From positions 310,001 to 374,000 of the forward strand of contig NZ_JABXYU010000001.1 of NCBI RefSeq assembly GCF_013394795.1: a stretch of 64,000 bases of DNA, in the 5' to 3' direction. The translations under genes were made by a program, and so were the position numbers. Below, in pieces: positions 9,896-17,956 of this stretch. The first letter of the stretch is position 1, and each line of letters begins with the position of its first letter. The stretch comes from Leptotrichia sp. oral taxon 223 (lineage in GTDB: Bacteria; Fusobacteriota; Fusobacteriia; Fusobacteriales; Leptotrichiaceae). The notes beneath the pieces are model-generated. The model saw only the letters and a list, made by a program, of their open reading frames with translations, had not been told where the DNA came from and ran no database searches.

Positions 9896-10034
9896 TCCAA
9901 ATCTCTCCTTCAAATTTTTAAAATTATTCTTAATTTCTCTCTCAAATTTTAATCTATCGCATGAAATTCCATCAGTCCAGGATCTTTCCCAATTTTTTCA
10001 GCCCAATCCATTGAATCTGTTTTTAATTCACCTG

Positions 10035-10066
10035 TTTTTTTATTCACTTGTTTTTTTATTCACTTG
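10035..10066. repeat. 16-bp perfect tandem duplication at a gene 3' end
   Basis: The 16-nt unit TTTTTTTATTCACTTG occurs at 10035-10050 and again at 10051-10066. Because 16 is not a multiple of three, it shifts the frame of the lipoprotein gene and creates the stop at 10040. The unit starts with seven T, which would favour slipped-strand replication. Confidence 0.9.
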
Positions 10067-10768
10067 ATAACTGAATAATCGTGGTGCTACACCTGGATCT
10101 CCTCCACACTTTTCATTATCACTGCGAATATCAAAATAATAGTAATTCTCATCTCGTCCGCTATCTAAGGTCATTATACAATTAACATCAACTAAATCAT
10201 GTTTAATGATAGATTTTCGCACCAACTGATATGCTTCTTCTGAACTGCTTATTGTTTTAGTCTTAGCAATTTTTTGTTTTCTTATATTTGCATCAGAAAC
10301 TAAATCACTTTCTAAAATAATTTTCCATTCACCGTTAATTTTTTCAAATACTAAATATGATGGGTAATCTTTTATTCCTTTTTTTGTTGTAACTTCTTTC
10401 ACAAATTCTGCTTTCACTTGTTTATTTGAGATTTTTTCTACTTTAATATTACCTTTTAATACTTGCCCATAAACTGGATTTTTTTCAAAAAATTTCTTTT
10501 GGTCTTTAATATAATAATCTCTCGATACTGTTGTCTGATAGTATTCAATTCTATCTGCTAATATTTTTTCCAATGTATCAAAATCTGCATTACTTGAAGC
10601 TTCATTCCAAATATTTACCATTTCTTTAATTTCATCTTCCATTGTTTTAGTTCTTAATTCAGTATTTTGAACAGAATTTTCTTTATTGCCATTTTTAATT
10701 TCCTGATTTTTCTTTCCGCAAGCAATTACACAAAAGCTAAGCAAAACAACAATCAATAATTTTTTCAT
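10040..10768 (-). CDS. Lipoprotein, NTF2/SnoaL-like, truncated by a tandem duplication
   Basis: The signal peptide ends in a lipobox (VIAC at residues 14-17), giving a lipid-anchored protein of 242 residues. A domain from about residue 45 (EMVNIWNEASSNADFDTLEK...DRIEYY) has the helix-plus-sheet pattern of NTF2/SnoaL-like proteins. The C-terminus ends abruptly at YQVNKKTSE. Removing one copy of a 16-bp direct repeat at 10035-10066 restores an open frame of 26 more codons after NKKT, ending ...EKIGKDPGLMEFHAID near 9952. The present stop therefore looks like a recent frameshift. Confidence 0.75.
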   Translation of the reverse strand: MKKLLIVVLLSFCVIACGKKNQEIKNGNKENSVQNTELRTKTMEDEIKEMVNIWNEASSNADFDTLEKILADRIEYYQTTVSRDYYIKDQKKFFEKNPVYGQVLKGNIKVEKISNKQVKAEFVKEVTTKKGIKDYPSYLVFEKINGEWKIILESDLVSDANIRKQKIAKTKTISSSEEAYQLVRKSIIKHDLVDVNCIMTLDSGRDENYYYFDIRSDNEKCGGDPGVAPRLFSYQVNKKTSE

Positions 10769-10834
10769 TCTTAAATTCCTTCCTTCAAATTTTACTATTA
10801 ATTTACATTCATAATTTTAAGTATTATTCAAATC

Positions 10835-11914
10835 TTACAACTCCCGATATTTAACTTCCGTTATTTTCGATATTTTCTCAATAACACCATTTTCTTCCTT
10901 TTCTTCCCCAGCGTGACTACTCCCATTCTTATAGACAATTTCCTTTAAGTTCAAGTCTGATTTTTTTAGTAAATCCACTGTTAATAAAATTTGATTAAGT
11001 ACACCTTTTTTATTTTTTGAAACAATGATAACTTCTGAATTTTTTCTAAATTCACACATAAAGTCCAGAATGCTGTAACTTCCTTCCAGTTTTAGCAAAA
11101 GCCCGCCAGTAATTCTGACAAAGATATAGTCATTTTCGATTAATGCCGTATTTATTTTTTCACGTAATTTTTTCAAATCAGTTTTTTCATTTTCATTCAT
11201 CTGCCCTTTTATAACAATACTTTCTATTTTTTTCTTGTCAACTAGCTGCTCTTCATACATTTTTTGGGCAAATTTCTTGCCAACGTTAATTTCAGTTCCG
11301 ACTATAAAATATATTTTTCCTTTTTTATCAGTTCTATGCCTTACAATGTGATGCCTTCGGCATCTTGCCTCATAATTCTCATTTGCACCAACCATAACTA
11401 GCGGATCGTCATAATACGCAGGCTCCCCATTGATAAGACGCTGGCTCGCATAAGCAGGCTTTCCGCAAACCATGCAAATCGCATGAAGTTTATCCACCTG
11501 ATCGGCAATGCTCATCAGTTCCGGCACTGGCTCATAAGGCTCTGCCCTAAAGCTCATATCAAGTCCTGCGACAATAACTCTTTTTCCATATTCCACATAT
11601 TTTTTGCAAAATTCAACAACTTTTTCCCCAAAAAACTGCACCTCATCAATGCCAATTACTTCCGCATCAACATTTTTTTCCATAATTTCTTCCATTTGAG
11701 AAACATCACTCACGGGATAAGCTCTAAAACTGTCATTTCCATGCGAAAATACTCCCTCTTCCCCATATCTGTTATCAATGGCATGCTTAAATGCCACTAT
11801 CTTCTGCTTTGCATACTCAGCCCTTCTAAGCCTTCTTATAAGTTCCTCGCTTTTTCCTGAAAACATGCTTCCAGTAACAACTTCCAATGTTCCTATTTTA
11901 GAATTTTGTATCAT
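10835..11914 (-). CDS. tdk: Thymidine kinase fused to a BioD-like P-loop domain
   Basis: Residues 1-200 are a type II thymidine kinase, phosphorylating thymidine in nucleotide salvage. They show Walker A GSMFSGKSEELIRR, IGIDEVQFF (catalytic Glu), VAGLDMSFRAEP, and a zinc-binding lasso with CMVCGKPA and CRRHH. Usual length is about 190-200, but this protein has 359. The extra 155 residues start with YFIVGTEINVGKK and later have RITGGLLLKLEGSYSILDF. This is the layout of dethiobiotin synthetase (GTDT-VGKT...GAGGLLVPL...). The P-loop ends in GKK instead of GKT/S, so ATP binding there may be lost. Confidence 0.9.
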   Translation of the reverse strand: MIQNSKIGTLEVVTGSMFSGKSEELIRRLRRAEYAKQKIVAFKHAIDNRYGEEGVFSHGNDSFRAYPVSDVSQMEEIMEKNVDAEVIGIDEVQFFGEKVVEFCKKYVEYGKRVIVAGLDMSFRAEPYEPVPELMSIADQVDKLHAICMVCGKPAYASQRLINGEPAYYDDPLVMVGANENYEARCRRHHIVRHRTDKKGKIYFIVGTEINVGKKFAQKMYEEQLVDKKKIESIVIKGQMNENEKTDLKKLREKINTALIENDYIFVRITGGLLLKLEGSYSILDFMCEFRKNSEVIIVSKNKKGVLNQILLTVDLLKKSDLNLKEIVYKNGSSHAGEEKEENGVIEKISKITEVKYREL

Positions 11915-11953
11915 TTTATCTTCCTTTTTCTATCATTTTATAATTTACGTTTT

Positions 11954-11972
11954 AAAAGGGGGACTTGCCCCC
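11954..11972 (-). terminator. Terminator-like GC hairpin after the GH13 gene
   Basis: A 5-bp G/C stem, GGGGG (11958-11962) with CCCCC (11968-11972), and a 5-nt loop. On the minus strand it is followed by TTTT. It separates the GH13-like gene from tdk. Confidence 0.6.
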
Positions 11973-11980
11973 ATTTATTT

Positions 11981-14560
11981 TTAATTTTTATTTTGTCTAA
12001 ATGAATCAAACATATTTTTTGCATTACTATATAAAACCTTGACTTCATAAGGCTTTACATTAATCTGAATTTTTTTATCAGAAATTGCATAATTTTCCTT
12101 TAAATTCAGCTGATTTCTGTAAAATCCAAATAATTTTGGTACTTGCAATGACAATGGATATTCATCTGCTCCATTATTTACCACAATTATCATTGATTCA
12201 TTTCCGTCTGAAATTTCATAGGAAATAAAGTCTGTATTTGGCCTTGCTGGTGTAAAATCACGCCCTTGATACAGTTTTGCCCGTCTGTTCTGATCTGCTA
12301 AATAGGCTGATATTTCTGAATCTATACGCCCCTTTGTCTTAGAATCGCTGTAAACTTCTAAAATTCTTAACTTTCCATTTCTAAACAGGTTTTTATGATC
12401 TTTTCTTATTTTTAGCAGCGCCTTGTAGTGATTTTCAATATCAGCGTTGCTGTTTACAGGATATGAAATCCATTTTTGAACCTCATTCACTTCCACAACA
12501 TTAGGAAAACTTCTAAGTCTGTCTTTATATTTACTTATGCTATCTGTTTCAGGATCATATGGTTCATAATCTTCCCACAACATAGGCTTTCTATTTCGTG
12601 GAGAATCTGCTCCCCACATTCCCTTTTCATCACCATAATATATAACTGGTGTTGCAGGCAGCATCATTTGCATTGCAACAACTCTTTTCAGTTTGCTTAC
12701 AGCTGTTCCATCGTATAAATCAGGACGAATATTCAAGTATCCCTGATCCGACTGGTTATTTCTATCGTAAACCCTGTTTGGATTTATCATTCCACTAAAA
12801 ATTCTATCCGTATCAAGAGAACCGATAAACACTTGTGTCATATTAAAACGGTTGCTTGAATATCTATTGTAAATTTCATTCAGTTTTGTTGCAAATTCCA
12901 CACCGTCAATTCTGTAATTTGGATTAGTGTTCACAGTATATTTTATAATATTATTGACAATGTTGTAATCTGCCCCGCTGTCATAAATCCCATCTTCAAT
13001 ATCTTTTGTGATACTGTTTGAAACTTCCCCTGTAATCAGCAAGTCAGGTTTATATTTTTTCAAGTTTTCCGTAATCTGTGCAAGATATTCCTTATTCTCG
13101 TTGTCGTAATAAACATATCTTATCCCGTCAATTCCGTCATCATACACATCTTTCTTAAAAGTTTCATCAGGCCCTAAAATCCATTTTTTCATTGCATTTT
13201 CAATATAATTTCTAACTTGCGGATTTTTTAAGTCAAGCACAGTATCCTTTAGATACCAGTCAGAAAATTCTTTGTTATTTATAGCGAAAAATCTGTTGGA
13301 TGTAGTATCAGGTGCCACTTCCAGCACAACTTTCAACCCTTTTTGATGAGCCTGCTTTACAAGACTTGCAAGTTGCAAATCAGAGTCTGTCCATATCCAT
13401 GTCTTTGTATTTAACAAATCCTCGTCAAGCAAATTTCTGTCTGTTTCAGGATTAAAAATAAGTAAGTTTAATTCCTTGTCCCCATTGTTATTGTGGACTT
13501 TTGCCTTTATATCAAGCCCTTTTGATGTTCCAGTCTGCTCTATGTAGCCAAAATACGGATCCACGTGATTAAAGTAAATCGTATCGTATTTATGGTTTGA
13601 AAGCGAATAAAATGGCGATGATAAAATTATGTATTCCACACCAAGGTTTTTAATGTAGTCAAGTTTATCAATTATTCCCTGTAAATCTCCACCATAGTAA
13701 CGTGTATAGTTCTGCACGTCATTTAATGTATTTTCTTCCCATTCGTTTTTTTCCTCATAGTTGCTGTTCCATTCATTTAATGAAAATTGCGGCTTTTCAT
13801 TTCCACCCCAATATGCCAGTACCAAGTCTTTTTTTGACGTTCCTGAACGGATTTCTCCAGTAGGCTCTGAAAAGTCATCTGTCCCAAATTCATTAAAAAT
13901 CGCATCATTATCCACGTCGCCATTTCTAAATGAATCAATGTAAATTTGGTATCCAACAGAGCCTCTAGCCCACTCTGGAATCGTTGTCAGCTTTGCAGAA
14001 CGTGAATATTCAAATTTTTCTATATCCTTCAGGTTTTTTGAAATATTTCTTCCCATATAATATTTCGTCTTGTCATCAGTCAGCACAAAATAATAACTTG
14101 ACACATTGCTCGGAATTTCAGCCATAAAAATTTCATTACCACCATAATTTCCGATTCCACGCATCATTTTTTTCCCGCCGTTATAAACGACTTCTGCAGA
14201 ATAAACATCATTATTTTTCGTTCGCAGCATAATTTTTACATTAGTCCCATTAAGTACCCTGAATTCTGAATCCTCCTTATGAACTAAAGAATTCAAGTCA
14301 ATAATTCCATCATTTCTTTGACTATATTTCAACGATTCCGTTGCACTTTGTGTATTTTCTTCTGTTTCATCATTCCTAGAATTTTTATTGCTTTCCTGTC
14401 TATTCTTGTTTTTTTTCTTTGCTGCACTAATCAAATAATTCTCACGATTATTCACATCATTATTTTTAATATCCGCTTGAAAATTCTCATTTTGTGCAGA
14501 AAATGAAACAACCGAACTTATCAAAAACAGTAAAACTTTCATTTTTAATTTAAAACTCAT
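11981..14560 (-). CDS. Secreted GH13 (alpha-amylase family) protein with degenerate active site
   Basis: An 859-residue protein: signal peptide (1-22, LLFLISSVVSFSA), an Asn/Lys/Gln-rich linker to about 75, a CBM34-like beta domain (about 80-180), and a (beta/alpha)8 GH13 domain from EWARGSVGYQIYIDSF to about 750, then a C-terminal beta domain. The fold marks are clear (GGDLQGIIDKLDYIKNLG; TPVIYYGDEKGMWG). Catalytic sites are altered: region I reads VVLEVAPDTTSN in place of D--NH, region II GIRYVYYDN in place of GFRLDV (nucleophile Asp is Val), and region IV GSLDTDR in place of NHD. The region III Glu (ITGEVSN) remains. It overlaps comF by ATGA and has its own GAGGAG site. Confidence 0.85.
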   Translation of the reverse strand: MSFKLKMKVLLFLISSVVSFSAQNENFQADIKNNDVNNRENYLISAAKKKNKNRQESNKNSRNDETEENTQSATESLKYSQRNDGIIDLNSLVHKEDSEFRVLNGTNVKIMLRTKNNDVYSAEVVYNGGKKMMRGIGNYGGNEIFMAEIPSNVSSYYFVLTDDKTKYYMGRNISKNLKDIEKFEYSRSAKLTTIPEWARGSVGYQIYIDSFRNGDVDNDAIFNEFGTDDFSEPTGEIRSGTSKKDLVLAYWGGNEKPQFSLNEWNSNYEEKNEWEENTLNDVQNYTRYYGGDLQGIIDKLDYIKNLGVEYIILSSPFYSLSNHKYDTIYFNHVDPYFGYIEQTGTSKGLDIKAKVHNNNGDKELNLLIFNPETDRNLLDEDLLNTKTWIWTDSDLQLASLVKQAHQKGLKVVLEVAPDTTSNRFFAINNKEFSDWYLKDTVLDLKNPQVRNYIENAMKKWILGPDETFKKDVYDDGIDGIRYVYYDNENKEYLAQITENLKKYKPDLLITGEVSNSITKDIEDGIYDSGADYNIVNNIIKYTVNTNPNYRIDGVEFATKLNEIYNRYSSNRFNMTQVFIGSLDTDRIFSGMINPNRVYDRNNQSDQGYLNIRPDLYDGTAVSKLKRVVAMQMMLPATPVIYYGDEKGMWGADSPRNRKPMLWEDYEPYDPETDSISKYKDRLRSFPNVVEVNEVQKWISYPVNSNADIENHYKALLKIRKDHKNLFRNGKLRILEVYSDSKTKGRIDSEISAYLADQNRRAKLYQGRDFTPARPNTDFISYEISDGNESMIIVVNNGADEYPLSLQVPKLFGFYRNQLNLKENYAISDKKIQINVKPYEVKVLYSNAKNMFDSFRQNKN

Positions 14561-15285
14561 ATTTCTCCTCTATTTACCTTAATTTCCCTAGCCGCAGCCA
14601 GACAAAAAACAGTTATTTTTATATTGTTGCTTTTTTTATTTATTCCAAAATCTTTATTCCCATTCTTATCCTCAAACTGCTCCAAAATACTATTTTTTAT
14701 TTCCCGAAGCGTAGCCCCTGTTGTTACAATATCATCAAGTATCAAAATTTTTTTATTTCTTAAATCAACATTCCGGGAAATCCTAAAAGCTCCCTCAATA
14801 TTCCTGTTCCTTTCCTCTTCGTCCAAAATTTCAGCCATCTTTTTCGTATTTTTCACCCGCTCAATTTGAACATAATTCACTTTCAGGCAATTCAGAATTT
14901 CATCAACCTGATTATATCCTCTTTCATTTTTCCTTTTCCTGCTGACAGGCACACTCACGACAACATCAATTTTTTCCCTTTTCAGAACATAATAAAATTC
15001 ATCCTTTACCAATTCAGCAATCAATTTTGCCATAATTTTTCTATGATTATATTTATAAGAATAAATTAGCTTCTTAAATTCCTTATTATAGTCCCAAACG
15101 TAATAAATATTATTTAATTTTCGCAATTTTTTCAGACTTTTCAGAATATTTTTCGTATCCTTCGATACAATACCGTACTCAACTAATTCCACCCCTGAAA
15201 TTATATCCCGATTTCTAAATAAAATTCCTTTAAAGTTAAATATTATTTCCTTAAAAAATTTAATAGCCTTCAACCGGATCCTCAA
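14557..15285 (-). CDS. comF: ComF-family phosphoribosyltransferase-like protein
   Basis: Related to ComF/GntX, needed for DNA uptake in some bacteria and of unknown biochemistry elsewhere. Visible marks are the hinge YSYKYNHRKIMAKLI, the motif VPVSRKRKNERGYNQ and the PRPP-binding loop ILILDDIVTTGATLRE. It has 242 residues and lacks the usual N-terminal four-Cys zinc finger. A separate zinc-ribbon gene directly upstream overlaps it by 26 bp. No ATG exists at the 5' end; the frame opens with TTG (15285, or TTG at 15273), so translation is probably coupled to the upstream gene. Confidence 0.85.
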   Translation of the reverse strand: MRIRLKAIKFFKEIIFNFKGILFRNRDIISGVELVEYGIVSKDTKNILKSLKKLRKLNNIYYVWDYNKEFKKLIYSYKYNHRKIMAKLIAELVKDEFYYVLKREKIDVVVSVPVSRKRKNERGYNQVDEILNCLKVNYVQIERVKNTKKMAEILDEEERNRNIEGAFRISRNVDLRNKKILILDDIVTTGATLREIKNSILEQFEDKNGNKDFGINKKSNNIKITVFCLAAAREIKVNRGEI

Positions 15286-15460
15286 CCTTTTGAACTATTT
15301 TAGTTGAGTACATTTCCGTATATCCACAATTTTCACATATTTTTAAATAAAATGTATCAATTGCAATCTTTGTTCCAGCCACCTCTTTAGTTGGAATCGC
15401 CACTTTCTTCATTTCAAATATTTCTGCCCCACATTTACAGCACTTTTCATCATTTCTCAT
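15260..15460 (-). CDS. Small zinc-ribbon protein
   Basis: A 66-residue protein with two Cys pairs, CCKCGAE (residues 7-11) and CENCGY (about 46-50), the layout of a zinc ribbon. The central part (KVAIPTKEVAGTKIAIDTFYLKI) is predicted beta. It resembles small bacterial nucleic-acid-binding zinc ribbons of unknown role. It overlaps the 5' end of comF, which lacks its own zinc finger, so the two products may work together (inference). Start at 15460 follows an AGGTGG site. Confidence 0.75.
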   Translation of the reverse strand: MRNDEKCCKCGAEIFEMKKVAIPTKEVAGTKIAIDTFYLKICENCGYTEMYSTKIVQKVEDPVEGY

Positions 15461-15469
15461 ACAACCACC

Positions 15470-15829
15470 TCAAAACGCATTTTTTAACCACTCAATATTA
15501 CCAAAGCCCCTATTCACCCCAATAATATCATACCTCACATTTTTATCCCAATTCTTTTTCAAAAGATAAACCTGCGAACTCGCAAGAATCCTATTCTGCT
15601 TCTCCTCAGTCACCATCTCAATCGCTGATCCAAAAAAATTATTCTTCCGATACTTAACCTCCACAAACACCAGCGTCTGGCTCTTCTTTTCAAAAAAAAT
15701 CAAATCAATCTCCCCAAACCTGGTATAAAAATTACTCTCAATAAACGTAAGCCCCTGCAAAATCAAATATTCCTTCGCCACATTCTCATACTTAAACCCA
15801 ATCTCCCTTTTATTCATCCTATTTCTCAT
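15470..15829 (-). CDS. yraN: YraN family endonuclease-fold protein (UPF0102)
   Basis: A 119-residue member of the YraN family, which has the Holliday-junction-resolvase/restriction-endonuclease fold. The PD-(D/E)XK-type core is visible as FYTRFGEIDLIFF followed by TLVFVEVKYRKNN (Asp, and Glu-x-Lys). The N-terminal G-KYENVAKEYLILQG helix is typical. A GGGGG-rich site precedes the ATG at 15829; an alternative ATG is at 15817. It is 9 bp upstream of the zinc-ribbon gene, suggesting one operon through comF to the GH13 gene. Confidence 0.93.
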   Translation of the reverse strand: MRNRMNKREIGFKYENVAKEYLILQGLTFIESNFYTRFGEIDLIFFEKKSQTLVFVEVKYRKNNFFGSAIEMVTEEKQNRILASSQVYLLKKNWDKNVRYDIIGVNRGFGNIEWLKNAF

Positions 15830-15910
15830 CCCATCCCCCTTTTTTAATATTGTATCATAAATATCTATATTTATTCTTTTATTTTATATTATATGATACC
15901 AATTTTTTAC

Positions 15911-16498
15911 TTATTTTTCAAGACTGGAAAATTTCTCTTCTTTTTCCGTTTCACTTTTTTCCAAAAATTTTTCCTTATCTTTCCACTCTACTTCACTTGC
16001 TTCAAATATTTTTTCAATTTCATTTATAAAATTTTCATTTATTTTAAAATTTTTAATTTCCTTATCTGCTTCGCTCTCGTCTATATCAAATGAAATATAA
16101 TCCATTTCTCTTTCATATTTTCTAATAATTTCTTGATATTTTCCAACAGGATAAATCCAAGGCTGATACCCCACATCACTTTTTCTATATTTATATCTAC
16201 TGGCTAACAAATTACAAAAATCTTCTATTGTATCACACCAAAAATCTTCTAGATTATCTAAATCATTCCCAACCAATAATCTTATTGGATTCTCGCCATC
16301 CACAAATCTTATCATATTACATTTATGCAATTTATAAATCATTTCTACAAAAAATATCCAATATTCCTTTGTATCTTTCAATGGCTGCATAAATGTCCCA
16401 ATCGTTAAATCAGTAAACATCCAGTTTCCTTTATTATCAATATCTAATATAAACCATTGTGAAAATTCTTGAAATGCTATTGCTTCCCATTTTTTCAT
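15911..16498 (-). CDS. Acidic protein of unknown function, possibly immunity-like
   Basis: A 195-residue soluble protein with no signal peptide, a Trp-rich first half (residues 4, 15, 26, 47, 88) and a Glu/Lys-rich C-terminal tail. I recognise no family. A decayed copy of its first half lies at 26932-27216, so the gene belongs to a family that spreads or duplicates in this genome. Such small acidic genes in strings with no operon partner often encode immunity proteins of toxin systems. Here no toxin is visible, so this is only a suggestion. Confidence 0.65.
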   Translation of the reverse strand: MKKWEAIAFQEFSQWFILDIDNKGNWMFTDLTIGTFMQPLKDTKEYWIFFVEMIYKLHKCNMIRFVDGENPIRLLVGNDLDNLEDFWCDTIEDFCNLLASRYKYRKSDVGYQPWIYPVGKYQEIIRKYEREMDYISFDIDESEADKEIKNFKINENFINEIEKIFEASEVEWKDKEKFLEKSETEKEEKFSSLEK

Positions 16499-16536
16499 AC
16501 CTAAATTCCTTTTTAATTCTCATTCAAAATATTTTC

Positions 16537-16941
16537 TTATAAAAATTCAAACGAAAGTTCACCTTCAAAAAAAATAACATCATCTTTTTCATAAGCTACA
16601 TCATTTTCAAATTCAACTAAAATTTCTGAATCTGAAATAGCTGATTCTACCAGTAAAGAATCTGAATTTATATGTTTTACCACTCTTACTACAGCTTCTA
16701 TATGTGGCGATTTTGGAAAAGGCTGTACAGCTCTCAATTCACTATCCACTTTCAAACTTTCGCATACATATTGCATAAATAATTTTCCTTTGACAATATC
16801 TCCTTCTTTAATAAAATTTTTTACATCAAATTCTACAAATGAAACATTCAATTTTTTGTCATTATTTTTTAGTTCTTTTACTACTGCCATATCATAGTCA
16901 TATTCAAATATCCATAACTTCTCTATTAAATATTTTTTCAT
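16537..16941 (-). CDS. Acidic protein of unknown function
   Basis: A 134-residue protein, strongly acidic, with no signal peptide or membrane segment. The pattern of short beta strands (LNVSFVEFDVKNF, EAVVRVVKHI, SEILVEFEN, VIFFEGELSFEF) suggests a beta-rich fold. The GGTGGAGAG region upstream provides a ribosome site. It is 38 bp upstream of the 195-residue gene and in the same direction. Function unknown; possibly immunity-like with its neighbours (inference). Confidence 0.65.
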   Translation of the reverse strand: MKKYLIEKLWIFEYDYDMAVVKELKNNDKKLNVSFVEFDVKNFIKEGDIVKGKLFMQYVCESLKVDSELRAVQPFPKSPHIEAVVRVVKHINSDSLLVESAISDSEILVEFENDVAYEKDDVIFFEGELSFEFL

Positions 16942-17011
16942 ATGAAACTCTCCACCTTCTTATTTATACTAAATCGAAACTTTGCTAAGGATAAGAAATT
17001 TTAATTCTTTA

Positions 17012-17254
17012 CTAAATTATAGTATATAATTCAAAATTTTCTGGATTTTTCCAAAGAATTTCATCATCTAAATTTCTTATTTCATCAAGATAATTTGACT
17101 GATTTTCATCAAAGTATTTCTCCAATATTTCAATATCTTTTTCTTTCCAAACAAATTTCAAAACATCATTACTAATATTATATAGAAAACCTAATAATTT
17201 ATCGTCTACTACCTCAATCCAGCTTTCTCCTTCATCTTCCATAATTTCCAACAT
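17012..17254 (-). CDS. Small acidic protein of unknown function
   Basis: An 80-residue protein, very rich in Asp and Glu, with Trp residues at about 12, 36 and 69. A GGGGG-containing site lies upstream of the ATG at 17254. It is separated by 70 bp from the next acidic gene. It may be a complete small protein or a remnant of a longer one. No family recognised. Confidence 0.6.
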   Translation of the reverse strand: MLEIMEDEGESWIEVVDDKLLGFLYNISNDVLKFVWKEKDIEILEKYFDENQSNYLDEIRNLDDEILWKNPENFELYTII

Positions 17255-17288
17255 TTTACCCCCTTCATTTTACTAGATAAATAAAAAT

Positions 17289-17933
17289 CTACTTTTTCTT
17301 CTCACTTCCACCCCATATTTTCTTCAAAAACGTCTTCCTATGATACCTACAAGCCCCTTTTTCAACCAAAATCTCCCTATGTTTCTTAGTCCCATACCCT
17401 TTATGTTTCTCAAACTCATACTCGGGAAATTCCTTTGCAATCTCACAAAGTATTCTATCTCTTGTAACCTTCGCCACAATCGAAGCTGCTGCAATGGATA
17501 ACGACTTGCTGTCCCCTTTCACGACACACTCCTGCTCACCCTCATATTTTCTAATCAAACGATTACCATCAACCAGAACTATATCAAAAGCCGATTTTTT
17601 TGCCACTTGGCTAATTGCACGTCTCATTGCAAGAAATGTTGCATTCAAAATATTTATCTCATCAATTTCCTTTTCCGAAGCAATCCCAATTCCCACGATA
17701 CAATTCTTTTCTATTGCCCCAAACAATCTTTCCCTTTTTTTCTCAGTCAACTTCTTTGAGTCATTAATTTCCTGCAACTCTGGAAAATCCTGAACCACAA
17801 TTACAGCTCCAGCCACAACTGGCCCTGCCAAAGGCCCTCTTCCAGCTTCATCAACCCCAACAACAATCTTATTATATTTTTCATCAAATTCCATTAATTC
17901 ATTTTTTTTGTTTTCTAATTTATCTTTATCCAT
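17289..17933 (-). CDS. rnhB: Ribonuclease HII
   Basis: Cuts RNA in RNA-DNA hybrids and at single ribonucleotides in DNA. The catalytic DEAGRGPLAGPVVAGAV block (residues about 28-44) holds the Asp-Glu pair. INDSKKLTEKKRERLF, IVLVDGNRL and ASIVAKVTRDRI follow in the expected order. The 214 residues match the family. The first 20 residues are charged and not conserved. It lies 23 bp downstream of the rluD-type gene, probably in the same operon. Confidence 0.96.
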   Translation of the reverse strand: MDKDKLENKKNELMEFDEKYNKIVVGVDEAGRGPLAGPVVAGAVIVVQDFPELQEINDSKKLTEKKRERLFGAIEKNCIVGIGIASEKEIDEINILNATFLAMRRAISQVAKKSAFDIVLVDGNRLIRKYEGEQECVVKGDSKSLSIAAASIVAKVTRDRILCEIAKEFPEYEFEKHKGYGTKKHREILVEKGACRYHRKTFLKKIWGGSEKKK

Positions 17934-17956
17934 AAATTTTTCCTCTTTTTGTTATT

